51,380 bases of DNA, taken from contig JAQGDQ010001261.1 in assembly GCA_030141605.1 (NCBI GenBank), positions 1 through 51,380 on the forward strand. The letters run 5' to 3'. The notes under the pieces were generated by a model that was not told where the DNA came from, did no database searches, and saw nothing but the letters and a program-made list of their open reading frames with translations. Source of the stretch: Tubiluchus corallicola. Lineage: Eukaryota; Priapulida; Priapulimorpha; Priapulimorphida; Tubiluchidae. Shown here one piece after another: positions 12,175 to 24,051 of the stretch; positions within the stretch are counted from its first letter, which is position 1; each line of letters opens with the position of its first letter. The translations under genes were made by a program, and so were the position numbers.

Positions 12175-14455
12175 GACACTATCTGAAGTTTGGTTGCAAC
12201 AGAAAGTTATTTAGTTTCAATATAAGTAAGCAGACAATGCTAGAATATTCTTCTGTGTTGTGGACCATGATGCATTCGACTTGTTTCTGTTGCATTGGTA
12301 CCTTCATATTATAGAATTTAGAATTTATTTATTTGTGTATTGTGTACATGACTAGCAGGCTTACATTTAACAACACAAAAAAATATTATACAAGAGCTTA
12401 ACATACAGTGTTCCAAATGATTGTAATATAAGATATATGATTGCCAAACCATATGTAGTTTTACAACAAGAAACAAAATATAATTTCAATTCAAATGTAA
12501 TTCTTTACGTTGGCATTCTGTAGAAAAACATTATGATTAAATATTTAATCTTAAATTTTGTTAGTAATGCAGGGTGCGCACTCTGCAAAATCCAGATGTA
12601 GATTTTTACTAGTCTGCAGCTTCGATAAATTTGTGCCATTTTGTGAACTTCGTCGGACCAAGATGTTTTTTAAGTACTTTGTATCCGACAAAACTCGTCC
12701 TGCTGGCTGCTAGTTTGAGCAGCTCGGTGCAGCAATTTGCGACAGAAAAAATCAGATTAGACTAATCGATTAATTAGACTAATTAATAAAAACCAATGAT
12801 TTTGTCACATATCATCTGAGGAAGTTGATAATATACAGTGATAATATACATAATGTATGATACAGGTTGCTTTACACAAAAGCCGTAGAGTGCAGGAAAA
12901 TTTTTATGCAACATTTTGCATCTGACAATTTTGCAGACAGATTTTTTTTTACAGTATGCGACTAGCATAAGACACCTCAGGGACTAGTGACTGCAACTGT
13001 TCTATAGTTTACTGATTACTTGCAACTATACCACAGCATACAATAACATTTTCTTAACAGAAGAATTTGTTTCATTAAATTTTTATTAAAATTCTTGCAG
13101 ATTTAACTAATTCGTAATTAAGTGTAACCAAAGTTTGATATCTATAAAATTCTCAGACTAAACATAAATCGTAGACTCAGTCACCAACTCAGTTACCGAA
13201 TTGTTGTTTTGCTCGCGTTTTGTTTTAATCGTCAGAAATGTTTAATCATTTTCGAAAAATAATGAGGTTTTTGAAACCCAATTGTTCTTTGTGACCTGGC
13301 GGATGGTAGGTTCTTTCTAAAATGCGGTACAAATAAGATAGCCCAGATTGTGTACGTGGTTGCCATAGTTTCATTGCTTTGAAAGTTCGCGGTAAATGAA
13401 ATGCCTAGGACCATACCTATACATAATTTAATCAGAAAACTTCAGACCATATACGCAGTGTTGGGTTCGTTACTTTCGAAAAGTAATTTGCCATGATTAC
13501 TAATTACTTCCGAAAAATTGTAACCAAATTGCTTTTTGCAAGGGCTATCCCTTAGTGACTACTCAGACTACTTTTTTGTGATGCTACGTTGAGTGATACC
13601 TTGGGGAAAAGTGTGAATCTGCTTGCCTTTAGTGAAATCAGAGCATTGTTTCGGCAATACGTCTAAATTTGTCCCGATTAGCTTCATTAATTTACTCTGC
13701 AATCTTCCTGCAACATTTTCACTGACAAGTTAGAAAGTTCGTTGGGCCGACTGCTGCAGCTAGCTTAAAATCTCAGGTGTAGTGAAACAAATTATTGAAA
13801 TTTATAATGATGGGCAAAAACGATGTTATTGTAATATCTAATATATTCTAGTTAAAAACAACACAACTTTATTAAAACTGTCATCGGCAGCCTGTTGAAA
13901 TATTTGGCATGATTTTAATTTTTTAATGTCTAAAAGTTTTAATAAAGTTGTGTAGTTTTTAACTATGAGTGTTTTTAAGTGCCTGTAATAAAAGTTGACT
14001 AATATATTTTTTTATTTTTACTGAAACGTGTTAAATTTCAAGCATGTATTTGCCGAAGCATATTGACTTCCTGCTTGCTGGGCTGATAGTGAAGTCTGAT
14101 CTTTGCCAGTGGCATCCATTCCATGTTCAATTAAAACACGTACACACAAGAGTGTTCAGGGTTTACTGAGTTACTATCTTCTCAGCTCATGAGACAGAAA
14201 CAAATTTTTTTGTGGCTGGCCTGAGAAAGTAAGGATTCCTGGAAAAAAGATAAATATCTCGGTATCAGAGCAATCGTACAAAGATGGAAAATTTTAGCAC
14301 TGTTTGCTTATTCAGATCTCACAACAGCTTTTAAAAACAAAAATGTTTCTGTTCAAACTGAAGTTTGAACTTTTCTAACACTGCTGCGCTATGGATAATA
14401 TAAAAAACTGCTTCTATGATTTATGACTATGATGATTTTCTTCTAGAAAGAGTGC
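12175..14455. other. Intergenic region upstream of the PstS-like gene
   Basis: No gene was recognised. At 13457 a sequence beginning CAGTGTTGGGTTCGTTACTT resembles a widespread transposon end, but its partner end was not found. The stem-loop at 13849-13965 is listed separately. A good acceptor (TTCTTCTAG ending about 14447) just before the PstS-like start suggests a non-coding 5' exon somewhere in this interval. Confidence 0.5.
13849..13965. repeat. Long stem-loop with 31-bp arms
   Basis: The arm 13849-13879 (TAGTTAAAAAC...) and the inverted arm 13935-13965 differ at one base in 31, separated by a 55-base loop. A transcript would fold into a strong hairpin. It may be a very small MITE or a fold-back element. 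No clear target duplication was found. Confidence 0.85.
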
Positions 14456-14492
14456 AACATCTATGTAGTTTCGGATTTAGTAATCGCACGAC

Positions 14493-17400
14493 ATGCCAGA
14501 TGTAACACATCATGTAACTTGTATTTGCATAATCTGCGGGACTCTGCTGTGTCTGAGTATGTGCTCAGAAAGACCAGCAGCTGTGACAAATAGGTATGAT
14601 CCCAGAATACTGACTGGCGCTGGGGCGTCGTTTCCAAATAAAGTGTATCAGACGTGGATGAAGCTTTATGAAGCAAAGAGAGAAAAGTGGCTGTACTTGG
14701 CTATGAAATACTTGGCGGTAGGAAGTGGTTTAGGAAAAAACTTGATCAAGAACAACCTCACCTTTATTGATTATGCAGGTAGTGATAGTCTGCTTACGGA
14801 TAGCGATTATGAAGAATACCCAGATTTGCAAATGTTTCCAAGTGTGATTGGGTAAGCACTTTCAATAAATTTAACTATTAGTTTTTTTATTTCATTAACT
14901 AATTATGACTGTGATTGCCTGAATTTTTTACAAACCATTGCGGTTTATTTTACCAATTATTTCCCATTGTGTGTAATGAGTTGGAGAAAGAAAACACTGG
15001 AAAATTGTGGACTAAATTTGAATCCGAGACCTGAGATTAGTACCTCCGCGCTCTACCACCTAAGCAACCAGCCCAGTGTGACAGAGCATGTCTAAGATTT
15101 CCTCCTTGCAGCTCACAATCCAACAGCGCCACCTGTACCCGTGACAGAAGGGGGATAACCTGGGAAAGTATTGATACCAACTTTCATCCGTGATCCGTAG
15201 TTTCGTCACTATAATACAAGTCGTAGTTACTGTGTAATGCTCCCAAAAATATTAACCCTGTTTTGTTACGTTTGGATAAATTTCCATCATTTTGATATTT
15301 TCACATTATCGGCACCATCATCCTCATTGTCGTTACACATCGTATAACACTGCCATCAGAGGCTAATCAAGACTTTACGACGCCCTAGGCTGATAGTTTC
15401 TGTCCTACCTATCTCTATTATGAATTTAATGTTGTTTAAGTAATGAGCAAATTAAACAATACTTGTGGTGTATTAGAAACATTAGTATTATACTTGTGGT
15501 ATATTGTTAACCTAGTTTCTAGTTGTTATCATAAATAACATGTATTTTTGCATAACGCTATATATGCAGGCTGCACAAATGCTTGTTGTCTATTTTTTTG
15601 CACCTGTTCGTTATGTGGCACTTAAAAGCTGTGCGCAGTAACTGCCTGTGGTGTGTTATAAAATGTGCCCTTTACATGAATATGAAAGTGTACCACATTT
15701 TCCACGGACATTAAGAACATTTTTCTAAAATGTGATGCCCTAGCCTAGTTAGCTTATTGGTTAATATGCCTCTGACTGTCATTATCATCAATATAATCTT
15801 TTGTAACTTGTAACAGTGGCACAGTAATCTGTTTGTAACACACTCAACTTGCATTTTTAAATCAGCAGACACAATCATAAGCATAATCCATTTTGAAGGT
15901 CTTACCACATTCTTGCTTTAATATCACAATTGTGGACTGTTTTTTACACATCGTTATTTTTATTGATTATACATGTGTTTCTGATTAGCTCCGATTTTTT
16001 TGTTTAGTGCCATTGATAAACATCCGGTATTGCCAGTTAGGCTTACTGTCCTGGATTTAGTAGGGGGGGGGGGTACTAAACCATGTGACACGGCCACCTT
16101 CTCTCTTTGCTGTTTCAGGAATGTATTGCCTCATTGCCATAAGCGCAGATTTTGCTTGCATACAGGTCTAATGATCTAACAACTTACGTCGTCACACACG
16201 TATTTACCCAGTTTTCGTAGTTTAATGCAAAGGAGTAAAGAGTTAGGTACGAATGATTACTTGCATACATTTGAAACTTGTTTGCAGGGCTGTTCAAATG
16301 GTTTTCAATCTGGGTACAAGCATTACAGCTCTGAATTTGACTCGCAACGGGTTGGTTGGCATATACAATGGTACAATCAAGAGTTGGGACCATCCTATAC
16401 TGCAAAATGCGAATCCCCAAGTAAAGTTGCCTACGGCAGTAATTAAGGTGTGCTTATGCATAATTTAAATTAGTAAGCTAATGTAGTGTTTGGTAATGAG
16501 TGAGTTTGAACTTGGATATCTGTGTGGAGTGCTGAAGAAAAGATTTCAGAATACAAGACATTGTGGATGTGTAGAGTGGGTGTGCATGTAAGTCGTTAGA
16601 AAGACAGTGGTTTAAACATAATTTATTGAAGATGTAACATATGCTAGGTTGAAACAGACAGTTTTACAACTGATATATGTTCTCATATATCTATATATGT
16701 TCTCCTTCTCTTGGTAAGATATTGTTTGTAGACAACGTATGAAACTAATCTGGCTCAGTAGCTGCAGTAAACATAATTAAAATCAGCGTGAAAATATTAA
16801 ATCTGTCTGTTCTAGGTAGTTGTTAGAAAAGACAAATCAGGAACAACAGAGATTTTCACTAGCGCTTTGAGCGCCTTCAGTCCGGAATGGAATAACGCAT
16901 ATGGAACTTTCAGTGCTGGTGTAAATGGAGACGGATCGATGATGTGGCCGGATTATACTGTTACATACACAGGAAAAAAAAGCATCGGAGTCACAGGACT
17001 AGTCTTATCTATTGAGGGTACTATAGCCTATGTCTCTCAAGCTGACGCTGTTGAGGTATCAGTCTTCTTGCCATAAAATGTAACCATAAACAACTCCTCT
17101 AGCTCAAAAATGCACATCTTGCTAGGCGAAATACAGTAAACTGTCTATAAATCGAACACCTCTGGACAGGAAAATTTGTTCGAGTTATGCAAAAGTTCGA
17201 CATACACTAGTAACACTACAGACTGTGAAAGGGATAAACTGAGCCTAGCGACAATTTTTAGGAATAATCAAAAAATAAGATGACTGGTCCACTTCTATTG
17301 TTGTCGGAGTAGCATGTTTAATAGAATTTGGCAATAATAAAATCATGTTCGTTAAACCATGCTGTGCGCAGCAGTCTGCTAAGGTAATACAAGAAATTTA

Positions 17401-20400
17401 GCATTTGTGCTGAAACTAACAGTTAAAATCGTAATTTGGTTTCATAGGATTTCTTGCTTGGGAGGTTGTTCGAGATAGGTAAGGTAATTTCTTAAGAACT
17501 GTACCGGGAATTTGGTGCGTGTTACGTGATAATCCGATCCAAGTTACAGATTTTGAGTTGCATGGTGTTTGTTAAAGAGAGGAATGAAAGGGATAATTCA
17601 TTCCATGATATCTGTTTGAAATATACAAGAATACGAGCTTTACCAGTTCCAGTTATACGTAGTTTACTGTATGTCACGATTGTGCTGCTGAACATAACTA
17701 TTAAAGCAGTAAAAGAAGCAGCTGTCTGCTTGGGCTTTTCCAATGTTAACTGACATTTGGCAACTGTTGAAGGCCAGGCCTGATTATCGTGTAGGTTAGT
17801 ATAGTTTGCAGCTTGTGGCTCCTCAAGCTTTGGGGGGCCAAGCTTGAGGAACCTGCTAAAGGATCTTAAATGCATTTTTTTTTAAGAATGAGTACTGTTT
17901 TAATATTTTGTATTGCCAAATAATTTATTTAAGTTAAAATAAAATTTCAATTTTAAAAAAGGTGGCCTGGGAATCTAAAAACCCAATTTCTGTTTGTGGT
18001 TCCTTATTTGAGATAAAGGTCCTCTGTTTGAGGCCTTTTATTTGAGATAAAGATCCTCTGTTTGAGGCCTTTTATTTGCGATAAAGGGCCTTTGTTTGAG
18101 GCCTTTTATTTGCGATAAAGGGCCTTTGTTTGAGGCCTTATATTTGAGATAAAGGTCCTCTGTTTGAGGCTTTTATTTGAGATAAAGGGCCCTTGTTTGA
18201 GGCCTTTTATTTGAGATAAAGGGCCTTTGTTGGAGCCCTTTTATTTGAGATAAAGGCTTTTGTTTGAGGCCCTTTCTTTGAAATAAGGGGCCAACGTTTA
18301 AAGCCCTTTATTTCAGATGAGGTGCCCCACTTTTGGGCCCTGGCTATAAATTATGAGGCCCCAATCCATGTTTGTTAGAGAATGGTTCTATCTGAGGGTC
18401 CCCATAATTTGATTAGCCTAGGGCCCCCAAAAGGTCATAAGGTCATTTCTGGCCCCCACAGATGGCGAGGGATAACTTGTGTGTGGTAACTCAGTGTGCA
18501 TCTCTGATGTCAAACTCATGGAAGAATGGGCCAGCAAGGCTGGGACAGTTCACTGTGGTACCACCATTTAGCAGCACTGTCTAAAATCTGTAAAGGGAGC
18601 TCCTTAGGAGAAAGGAAAACTTGGTGCAAGGCACCATGGGTCATCAGGACAAAAACTATAAAATAATGATGAATTCCCTTTTGCCTGACAGGTCATTGGT
18701 ATGACATTGATAGTTTTCTGCTGAGTTGCCTTGGGCCTTTGTCTATTATCATCCTTACACGAGTAAAGCTTGGTGGACACTACGTGGAGTGTACGTGTAC
18801 AGGGCCGGATTAAGATGTGTTGGTGGCCTGAGCACACCCAGCACCTGGCTCTCTCTTTCTCCCTTTGTAATCGTGTGCATGTTTCACGGTTCAAAACATG
18901 TGTACTATGTGATACGAAATATGCAACATTATATATAAAATGAGCTTCTTCGCTTTGCATAGAATTTATGCCACTTAAATTCTTTATTGACTTCAAAATG
19001 AAATTTCAGTTAAACAAATCCGCTACCCAAAAAGTGTGATGCTTGACAACAGCAAAATTGGTCATTTTCAGCACTAGAGGTCACTAGTTACAAAAATTGG
19101 TCATTTTCAGCACTAGAGGCAACCAGTTACAAAAAATTGGTCATTTTCAGCACTAGAGGCCACCAGTTACAAAAAATTGGTCATTTTCAGCACTAGAGGC
19201 CACTAGTTATTGGAATGACTTAACTAAGGAAAACAGTAAGGACAACTTAATAGCCTAACACTAAATAATGTAAAGATATCAGCAACGGTTTTCAATAACA
19301 CAATGGTTAATACTGTTGTCTACTTCATTTAATTTTTATCTGCTATAATTTTTTTGCCAGCTTGGTGCCCACTGAGCCTTGATGCCCTAATCACTTCCTT
19401 AGTCTCCCTATACGTTAATCTGACCCTACACGTGTATAAATGATTGTAATAATGATGTCAATGTTAGCTAAACTATGCGCAAAATGTTTTTGTGGGATGT
19501 TTGTAATAATTTTTTATTAATTTCCTAGAGTCATGTTCGAATAGCTTCAGTTGAGTCAAGAACAGGCAGAATGGTGTATCCGACTACAGAATCTGTGCAA
19601 CAAGCTGCATTAGATTTTAAAGATGCTTTCACAGGGAGATTTACAGCTAAAATTGTAGATCCACCAAGCAGTTATGCTTATCCTATCAGCGGTAAGATTA
19701 ATTGTGATAATAAATCACTTTGAGCAAGGTAAAAATCACGTCAAATGATCACGGTCTGCGCTATGCGGCTGAGTTAAGTCACTTCGAGGCTGGTCAGTGT
19801 GTTATGATATATGTGGGTTCAATACTATAGCTCTGTACGTTTCACTCTGATTCTGCAAGTTTTTCTCATTGGGGAAAGTTGTACATGCAGATGCTGTCCT
19901 GCAGGGTGTAATGTAACAATTTGCTACTCAGCAACATAAACAACTGAGTAACATAAGAAAACAATTTATTACATCAAAGTGCTGCTCAAACTTTAACACA
20001 TCTGCCATACTCTCACAATTTCACATAGAAGTCTCATATGTCTCACACGGCCAGGGCCTATTTCAGCCTAGGCGAGGCCCGGGGAAGTAGGGCGCGTGTG
20101 GCCCGATCGGGGGGGGGGGGCCGAAGCGCCGCGGGGCGGGCGCTACCATGGTTGGCGCCCAGAAAATTTTTGAACTGCTAGAACGCCGGAGAAGCATTTT
20201 CGAAGAGAAAATATGAAGTTATACAGTTGTTAAAGGAAAGAACAATTGAAAGAAAAACTGCTTTATTCTCAAGACCAGTCCTTAATACTTGTCAATACTG
20301 GCAAACGGCATGTGTGCAGCAAGAGAGAGAGAGGGAGAGAGGAAGCAGTATGTTCGCATAAAGCAAAAAAAAGTTACCTTGGTGCGAGGCCCCCCTAGAG

Positions 20401-21242
20401 GGTGAGGCCCCGGGGAGGTAGCCCCACTTCCCCCCTTGAAATACCCCCTGCACACGGCCAGCAGTCTTGAGGGTATGATTGGAGCAGCAAAGTATTCAAC
20501 ACTTTTGGTTAACACTGATCAATGGCATGTTTTCTCTAACCGTCATAGTGGCTAGTTTGCATTTTAGTATAGCCTGAATGTGTTTGGTAAAGTTGTGGTC
20601 AGGAGAATTTCCAATACATTCAGTTCAAAAAATTAATCTCATAGTTTGCAGATCGCTGCTCTGATCATAGTGTTCAAGACTATAGGCTGTGCGAGATGCA
20701 GTACAGCCTTAGAGCCATACAGCCATAGGGCAACCATAAAGCCGTGACTTTTGGAGGCATGATGGAAACTTTATTGTTTCAGCAGTGCTTTTTTTATGCA
20801 CCACCATGTATACCTGAATGGTTATGATGCCTGTATCAGTGGCTTCTATTAGGAGGTTATCTTTGAGAGCGACCCAGGTTCCTGGCTTCCACAAACGTCA
20901 GTGTTTGTAGGTCCTGTTTTGAGTCCTGGTTCGAGTTTGCAGTGTGTACAGTTGTATATACAACTGAGTGGTATGCCTATTTGCTTTTCTAAACTATTTG
21001 GTCATTTAGTTACAGCCTAACTTTGGTCTCAATTTTCAAACTCAAACCCAGTTCTTTGGGCAAAATTCTGCAAATATCCACATAATGTGTACAGTAATTT
21101 TTGGCATTTAAAATTAAAATACACGATTAGACACTATGATTATCTTGGATTTTAAGTATCAGTGCATTGGATCTAGTTTGGGATCTGTGCAATTACATTT
21201 GATGAATGAAAATAGAGAGGAGGTGAGTGAGAGAGAGTGAGT

Positions 21243-21305
<63 letters not shown>

Positions 21306-21882
21306 GCAGAGAGAGAGAGAGAGAGAGGGGGAATGAGAGAAAGAAGAGACAGATAAACAAAGGTCCAAAATTGAATTGTATTAATATAGTAGCAGCCCAA
21401 GACTGCTTAATTTTTCACTACGTAAATAACTATGTGGAAGCAGTGATGTAACAATAGGCAAGTTCAACATTTACTTTATCACAGGTTACACCTACATCAT
21501 AATCCGCATGGAAACTATGCATGACTGCAATGCTGCAAAAGAGCTGATCAGATACTGTGATTGGTTCTTGCGTGATACCTCAGCTAGAAGAACAGCAAAT
21601 CGGTTTGGACTTGTGCCGGTGGGAAGCGAGATCGCCAGCATGGTTGTTACCAATGTATTGAGCAAGGTGAAGTGCCGTGGGACAAACATTTGGGAAGCCG
21701 TGAAAGATGAGAAGGCATGGGAGAAAAAGTATGAACAAAAGTGGAGGCTTCCCGTGTTTATATTAATTCCAATTGTTGCCTTGGTTTTGTTGATTCTCTT
21801 CTTTCATTGTGCAAGCAACTCGCTAAAGGCAAAACGAGTCAAGAAATTGCAGGAGCAAACCAGGCGACGTAACACAATATAG
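14493..21882 (+). CDS. PstS-like phosphate-binding protein with C-terminal membrane anchor
   Basis: Exons 14493-14851, 16288-16447, 16816-17055, 19529-19691 and 21485-21882 join in phase with AG/GT borders to give 439 residues. The fold is that of the periplasmic phosphate-binding protein PstS (PBP_like_2). GAGASFP (42-48) and GSGLG (77-81) match the N-terminal ligand loops; AGSD (95-98) supplies the binding Asp; RKDKSGTT (177-184) matches the Arg and Ser-Gly-Thr that hold phosphate. NLTRNGLVGIYNGTIKSWDH is the usual hinge segment. A hydrophobic start (residues 8-24) looks like a signal sequence, and residues 396-417 form a transmembrane helix before a basic 22-residue tail, so the domain should face outside or a lumen. 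Bacterial PstS works with an ABC transporter; no partner is visible here. Start chosen as the only ATG in frame before the signal-like region. Function as sensor, scavenger or receptor is not known. Confidence 0.85.
14960..15080 (-). repeat. tRNA-derived SINE-like repeat
   Basis: On the minus strand, from 15074 down to about 15006, the sequence resembles a tRNA head. It has an A-box-like TTGCTTAGGTGGTAGAGC and a B-box-like GGATTCAAAT, followed by a non-tRNA body. Boundaries are approximate. A functional tRNA is unlikely because the stems pair poorly. It sits in the first coding intron of the PstS-like gene. Confidence 0.55.
15357..15774. mobile_element. hAT-like MITE, CAGAGGC family
   Basis: Starts CAGAGGC and ends GCCTCTG, flanked by ACTGCCAT (15349-15356) and ACTGTCAT (15775-15782), 7 of 8 identical. 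It is homologous to the element nested at 7145-7537 and preserves the canonical CAG...CTG ends lost in that copy. It lies in the first coding intron of the PstS-like gene. Confidence 0.8.
17134..17501. mobile_element. pogo-like MITE, second family
   Basis: Begins CAGTAAACTG and ends GAACTG, flanked by TA on both sides (17132-17133, 17502-17503). Sub-terminal blocks ATCGAACACCTC and, inverted, CTCGAACAACCTC correspond. It has no coding capacity. It lies in the third coding intron of the PstS-like gene. The match between ends is imperfect, so it is either old or over-called. Confidence 0.5.
17817..17851. repeat. Short perfect-arm hairpin
   Basis: CCTCAAGCTT and AAGCTTGAGG face each other around a G-rich loop, forming a compact stem. 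It is a possible remnant of a palindromic transposon end in the third coding intron of the PstS-like gene. No further role can be read from the sequence. Confidence 0.6.
18004..18320 (+). repeat. 34-bp minisatellite, about nine units
   Basis: Units of 34 bases begin at 18004, 18038, 18072, 18106 and so on. Each carries TTATTTGAGATAAAGG followed by a CC-TTTGTTTGAGGCC block. The last two units decay into the flanking sequence. It is intronic within the PstS-like gene, with no open frame across it. Confidence 0.9.
18800..19428. mobile_element. hAT-like MITE with internal 40-bp tandem repeat
   Basis: Starts CAGGGCCGGATTAAG and ends with the inverted form (TTAATCTGACCCTA). It is flanked by TACGTGTA (18792-18799) and CACGTGTA (19429-19436), 7 of 8 identical. 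Inside, 19053-19210 holds four copies of a 39-40-bp unit containing TTGGTCATTTTCAGCACTAG. There is no transposase. It lies in the third coding intron of the PstS-like gene. Confidence 0.8.
20052..20450. mobile_element. hAT-like MITE, GC-rich, perfect 8-bp target duplication
   Basis: Ends are CAGGGCCTATTTCA and TGAAATACCCCCTG. Both flanks are CACACGGC (20044-20051 and 20451-20458), identical. The subterminal regions are strikingly GC-rich in an AT-rich locus (blocks of GGGCGGGCGC and GAGGCCCCGGGG). The 399-bp element has no coding frame and sits in the fourth coding intron of the PstS-like gene. Confidence 0.9.
21222..21352. repeat. GA microsatellite
   Basis: A near-pure (GA)n tract with short interruptions (GGGAGAG, AGGCAG), about 130 bases, 130 bases before the last exon of the PstS-like gene. 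The open frames read through it on both strands are low-complexity artefacts. Confidence 0.95.
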
Positions 21883-22000
21883 ATACAGTGTACATGTGTA
21901 CTGTGTATATACATGATTTGTACACTACTTAAATAGGTATTTGTTATGCTACTAGCCCATTATACTTTGCACCGTGTTATCTGCTATTTATATGTCAGCT

Positions 22001-22006
22001 AATAAA
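22001..22006 (+). terminator. Candidate polyadenylation signal of the PstS-like gene
   Basis: The hexamer AATAAA lies 119 bases after the stop codon of the PstS-like gene and is the first such hexamer in its 3' flank. The region from here to 22788 shows no gene or recognised repeat. Confidence 0.6.
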
Positions 22007-22788
22007 CGTTTCGTATCAACTCATACTGTACCATTTTTGAACAGTTCGTCTCCAAAGTGTTCAAAGCACAAGAAAACACTCTTCATAAATGAAGCCTAAA
22101 ATATTCATTTTGAAATTTTATATCATCTATGTACTGTCTTAGTGCATAAAGAGCTTGCATTAGCAGCATATAAAAATTGTAAGTTTAAATTCCTATGATG
22201 ACAATTAGGTGTAACCACTTTAACGCTAGGTCTTTTGAAACGTGTTCGGATAGCTTTGCATAAAGATTGAAAAAATAATCAGAGCATTCGTAGCATACTC
22301 TTCACTAACTGAGCAAAACTTCAAATAACCTTAAGATCAATAATGTGTTTTTTTGTTGAGCCAGTTGTGCACAATGGGATGGCAATGCAGTGCTATTTTA
22401 CTATGTGGCATGAATATCAGGAATTTTCTTTTCCAATTACATAAGTTTTTCAAACAGGTAGACATAATATAAGTAATACAACTTTGTATGGAAAATTCTT
22501 TGGGATATGCTTTAAAATTCCCATTTCTTTGGAACCTTTAAAAGATATCGTGCATTTTATTTTAATAAATTAAAGCACCTTTCACAACAGTTTGTGTAAG
22601 AGGTGCCGTCACCACTAAAGTGTGAACAGCTGCTACCTTTAATAAAAACAATTATGTATTTCAGGTTTTATGAATTCATGTTTTTAAATTCGTATTCTGT
22701 AAACTGAAGAGCAGCAGCTGTAAACAATTGCATAATCATGACCATAGGTGCCACTGCAAGTCTTCAACCATGTGACCATACGTGTGAT

Positions 22789-23397
22789 CAATGGCGGCTC
22801 GTAGTTAAAATTACTGGGGCTGCTGCTTCAGAAAATTTTTAGCCATTGTTTTAATACTGTGTAAAAGGTAACAAACAAATTTTAATGTTGTAGTCGTATT
22901 TGAAGATCTGGTGTTGAACGGCCTCTTTTCTTACCTGCAACTTTCTCATGGAGAGACAAGTGTGAAAAATTAAGCAGTTGTAGTTCACTTACAGTTACAG
23001 AACCTATTTCTTGCGGATGCAAGGCATCCATTTTTCAATAATGTTTTAAGCACACACGCTAAGTTTAAATTTTATCACATCCAAGAAAATGATGGTACAC
23101 GGTAAGTACGTGGCACATGTTACTGTGATAGATACAGTACTTTTGTACCTAGCAGCAGATGCTAGCATACAGCGTGTTATCACAGACATGTGCGCATGGC
23201 CGCATGCGCACAACAGCTAAACACCACATTGCTTGGGCTGTGAAGCAAACAGTACTTCCCTCACGTGGTCGGGTTCCCATACAAGCATAGAGAAAGAATT
23301 AAAGAAAAACGACTTATTATACTGAATATTATCGATAATATTGAGCAAAAACAAGGGGTGCTGCAGTACCACAGTATCTGTGCACGAGCCGCCACTG
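22789..23397. mobile_element. hAT-like MITE, CAGTGGCGGCTCG family, copy 2
   Basis: Begins CAATGGCGGCTCGTAG and ends CGAGCCGCCACTG. The flanks CGTGTGAT (22781-22788) and CATGTGAC (23398-23405) match at 6 of 8. It is homologous to 8704-9256 over most of its length, with an extra stretch in the first half. It lies between the PstS-like gene and the 22-finger gene. Confidence 0.8.
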
Positions 23398-23472
23398 CAT
23401 GTGACGAGTCTTTTGATTTGTGGGTGTGTCAGTGATTATTGCATCATAACTTAGCTTTTCTCTCTCAGTGTG

Positions 23473-23697
23473 ATGCTGGTCTTTGCTCTTATTGTGACTG
23501 CACAGAGAGTGTTTTTGGTGTTTTTAACAAAAATTAGTGATCTGATTTTTAAACGACTGATGAAGTTAGAAGAAGAAAGGAGTCGAAACAGTGCTAATTG
23601 GAAGCACCCAGAAAAAAACTGCTTCACCGTGGGAGTAAGTACACAGAAATACGGCAACAAGTCATGCCAGAAAACCATGTTAAATCTACAAAAATAA
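23473..23697 (+). CDS. Short open frame, uncertain
   Basis: A 74-codon ATG frame just after a MITE. It encodes a hydrophobic start (LVFALIVTAQRVFLVFL) and a charged remainder. No family was recognised, no splice structure supports it, and the reverse strand is also open. It is most likely a chance frame or transposon debris; listed only because it is the sole sizeable ATG frame in this 2-kb interval. Confidence 0.12.
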   Translation: MLVFALIVTAQRVFLVFLTKISDLIFKRLMKLEEERSRNSANWKHPEKNCFTVGVSTQKYGNKSCQKTMLNLQK

Positions 23698-24051
23698 TTT
23701 GTCATTGAAAAGGTAGCTTGTGTGTCAACAAATTAGTTATATGCAAAATTAATTATCTGCAAGCTGTCATATCAAAATTAAATCATCATTATTAACTGTT
23801 TATTTTTCTCATTATTTCTATAATTGTATTTGTATTTCCAAATAAATTTATATTAAAGCTTCCAAACAGATTTCTCAAAATAAAACATATTTTAAACTGT
23901 AGAACTGCAAGCACCTTTATCATACTTTTTACACTGTTTCACGTACAGTAATGAATGTAATCATTAATTCACAGTTCTAGGAATGACCCACTTTTGATAT
24001 TTATAAAAGTGCATCAAATTTTCATTACCACAAATCACATATTATAGATAC

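Noticed and set aside
17522-17875. Overlapping 117-codon minus and 75-codon plus frames
   Set aside because: Intronic in the PstS-like gene, no family resemblance, and both strands open at once; chance frames.
18604-18996. 130-codon minus-strand frame
   Set aside because: Overlaps the border of the hAT-like MITE at 18800 and resembles no protein; not a gene.
21159-21451. Ser/Leu and Arg/Glu repeat frames
   Set aside because: Translations of the GA microsatellite, not proteins.
14493-21882. Bacterial contamination as the source of the PstS-like gene
   Set aside because: Coding sequence is split by four introns with proper splice sites and filled with animal-type transposons, so it is part of the eukaryotic locus.
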